A stretch of 5,752 bases of DNA, from the NCBI GenBank assembly GCA_937997355.1, contig CALKTZ010000286.1:1-5752 (forward strand), given 5' to 3'. Shown in pieces: positions 4,664 through 5,752 of the stretch (positions within the stretch are counted from its first letter, which is position 1; every line of letters starts with the position of its first letter). The notes under the pieces were generated by a model, which saw only the letters and a list, made by a program, of their open reading frames with translations, was not told the origin of the DNA and ran no database searches. The translations under genes were made by a program, and so were the position numbers. Origin of the DNA: an uncultured Planctomycetales bacterium (lineage in GTDB: Bacteria; Planctomycetota; Planctomycetia; Isosphaerales; Isosphaeraceae).

Positions 4664-5752
4664 ATGACGGGAGCGCGACGGGGGGAGGTGACGGCCGTCA
4701 TCGCCCAGGCGGATGCCGAGCAAGCTCGTTCGAGCATTCGAGCACGATCCGAACCGACCGACGACGACAGGCCGATCGAGGTCGGCCCCAGGGGAAGAGC
4801 CGGCCGGCGGTCGGCCGATCCTCCTCGGCCGACCCTGTTCCGCCGCCTGAGCGATCCTCGGTCGGCGGTCCTCATCCTCCTGGCCGCCATCCTCCTGATC
4901 GGCGGCGGGCGCAAGCTCCTGCGTGCCAGGCAGGCGCGTCGGGCCGTGGCCCGGCTCGATGATCCCAACATCCCCCCCGAGGAGATCGAGGCGATCGCCC
5001 AGCATGGGCGAGCCGGCATCTTCGAACTCTTCCAGGCGTTCGGGACCGCCGAAACCCCCGCGCAACGCGCCGCGGCCGGCCGGGCCATCGCGCGGCTCTG
5101 GGCCGACGATCAGCTCGTCGCCGAGGAAGAGCAGGCATTCACCAAGCGTTGTTTCGACGTGACCTGGCATGCCAGGAGGCGTTACCCGAGGGAGGTTCGG
5201 GCCGAAATCCCCATCTCCGTCCATTACGGGTTGCCGATCCTGGAGCCTTCCGGAAGTGGAGTTAATCCGGGGAACCTCGAATGGTCCCACCGGATCGTGG
5301 GGGCCGGGCGCGTCTCCCTGGAGCAAGAAACTCCCTGGAAGCCGGGGGCCGGCCGGGTCGACTTCGCAATCATCCCGGAGGACTTCGAATCGAACGGCCC
5401 GCATCAGATCGTGCTGGAAACCAGGACGCGCACCGTCGGGCTGACCGGCCCCTGGGAGATCGAGCTTCCCAAGATGGCGTTCCGGTTCGAGTTCGACCCC
5501 AATCTGACGGTCGGCTCGCTCCTGACCCTCCCCGATGACGAGCGAGGACGGCTCATCGACCGCGCCGTGAAGCTCGAAGCGGCCTCGGAATCGGCGGGCG
5601 AGGCAACGCCCCCCCTCCCGATCCATCGAGAATTGACGATCCGCAATCCCCCCTCCGTGGTCGTGGAAGGCCCGCTCCCGTGCGACCTGGCCCACCGGAT
5701 CGAGGTTGAGATCGAAGGGCTAGCAGGGCGCTTCCCCGCCGGCCAACTCATC
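4664..5752 (+). CDS. Membrane-anchored protein of unknown family (3' end outside window)
   Basis: An open frame of 363 codons without a stop runs to the window edge, so the C-terminus is missing. Residues 1-60 are charged, Arg/Asp-rich and probably cytoplasmic. Residues 67-82 (SAVLILLAAILLIGGG) form one transmembrane helix, followed by RKLLRARQARR, which is positive. If the N-terminus is inside, the remainder would lie outside the membrane. Residues 88-160 look helical. From about 175 onward alternating short hydrophobic strands (EIPISVHYGLPIL, RVDFAIIPEDF, HQIVLETRT, WEIELPKMAFRFEF) suggest a beta-sandwich domain. I recognise no family. The ATG has only a weak site (GCGGGA region); a GTG at 4688 preceded by GGGGGA is a less likely alternative. 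It follows the STN-domain gene by 28 bp, suggesting a shared envelope role. Preferred over the antisense frame because of the operon fit and coherent membrane topology. Confidence 0.72.
   Translation, partial: MTGARRGEVTAVIAQADAEQARSSIRARSEPTDDDRPIEVGPRGRAGRRSADPPRPTLFRRLSDPRSAVLILLAAILLIGGGRKLLRARQARRAVARLDDPNIPPEEIEAIAQHGRAGIFELFQAFGTAETPAQRAAAGRAIARLWADDQLVAEEEQAFTKRCFDVTWHARRRYPREVRAEIPISVHYGLPILEPSGSGVNPGNLEWSHRIVGAGRVSLEQETPWKPGAGRVDFAIIPEDFESNGPHQIVLETRTRTVGLTGPWEIELPKMAFRFEFDPNLTVGSLLTLPDDERGRLIDRAVKLEAASESAGEATPPLPIHRELTIRNPPSVVVEGPLPCDLAHRIEVEIEGLAGRFPAGQLI

Noticed and set aside
4550..5695. - strand open frame of 381 codons
   Set aside because: Low-complexity Gly/Arg/Pro product opposite a coherent + strand membrane protein that continues the operon.

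Overview
The window is GC-rich bacterial DNA with tightly spaced genes, RNase Z-like and Gfo/Idh/MocA enzymes, and an envelope protein with a secretin/TonB N-terminal (STN)-like repeat. That style, and the wording of the proteins, suggest a planctomycete of the Isosphaeraceae type. This is an inference from style, not a database match.

Layout. Bases 1-353 hold no protein gene. They contain a strong intrinsic terminator for something upstream on the + strand, an elaborate nested inverted-repeat structure (70-148), and a tRNA-Arg(ACG) gene on the - strand with a plausible promoter at 277-305. Bases 354-2351 are a two-gene - strand operon: a metallo-beta-lactamase-fold hydrolase that looks like an RNase Z-family protein, followed 39 bp later by a Gfo/Idh/MocA-family NAD(P)-dependent oxidoreductase. 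Bases 2352-2496 are a divergent promoter region with a perfect TATAAT. Bases 2497-3606 (+) encode a divergent PfkB/ribokinase-like protein whose catalytic motif is altered. After a 150-bp gap with a possible promoter, 3757-4635 (+) encodes a membrane-anchored protein with an STN-like domain and a proline-rich tail. It is followed 28 bp later by the start (4664) of a second membrane-anchored protein of unknown family that runs off the end of the window.

How the genes work together. The two + strand envelope proteins at the right look co-transcribed and probably act in the same periplasmic process. The RNase Z-like gene and the CCA-less tRNA share a functional theme (tRNA 3'-end maturation) but are not adjacent in one transcript. 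The oxidoreductase and the PfkB-like protein both belong to families that act on sugars or polyols, but the sequence does not name their substrates. I did not find a clear new multi-gene system. The best leads are the folded element at 70-148, the PfkB homologue with a substituted active site, and the paired envelope proteins.
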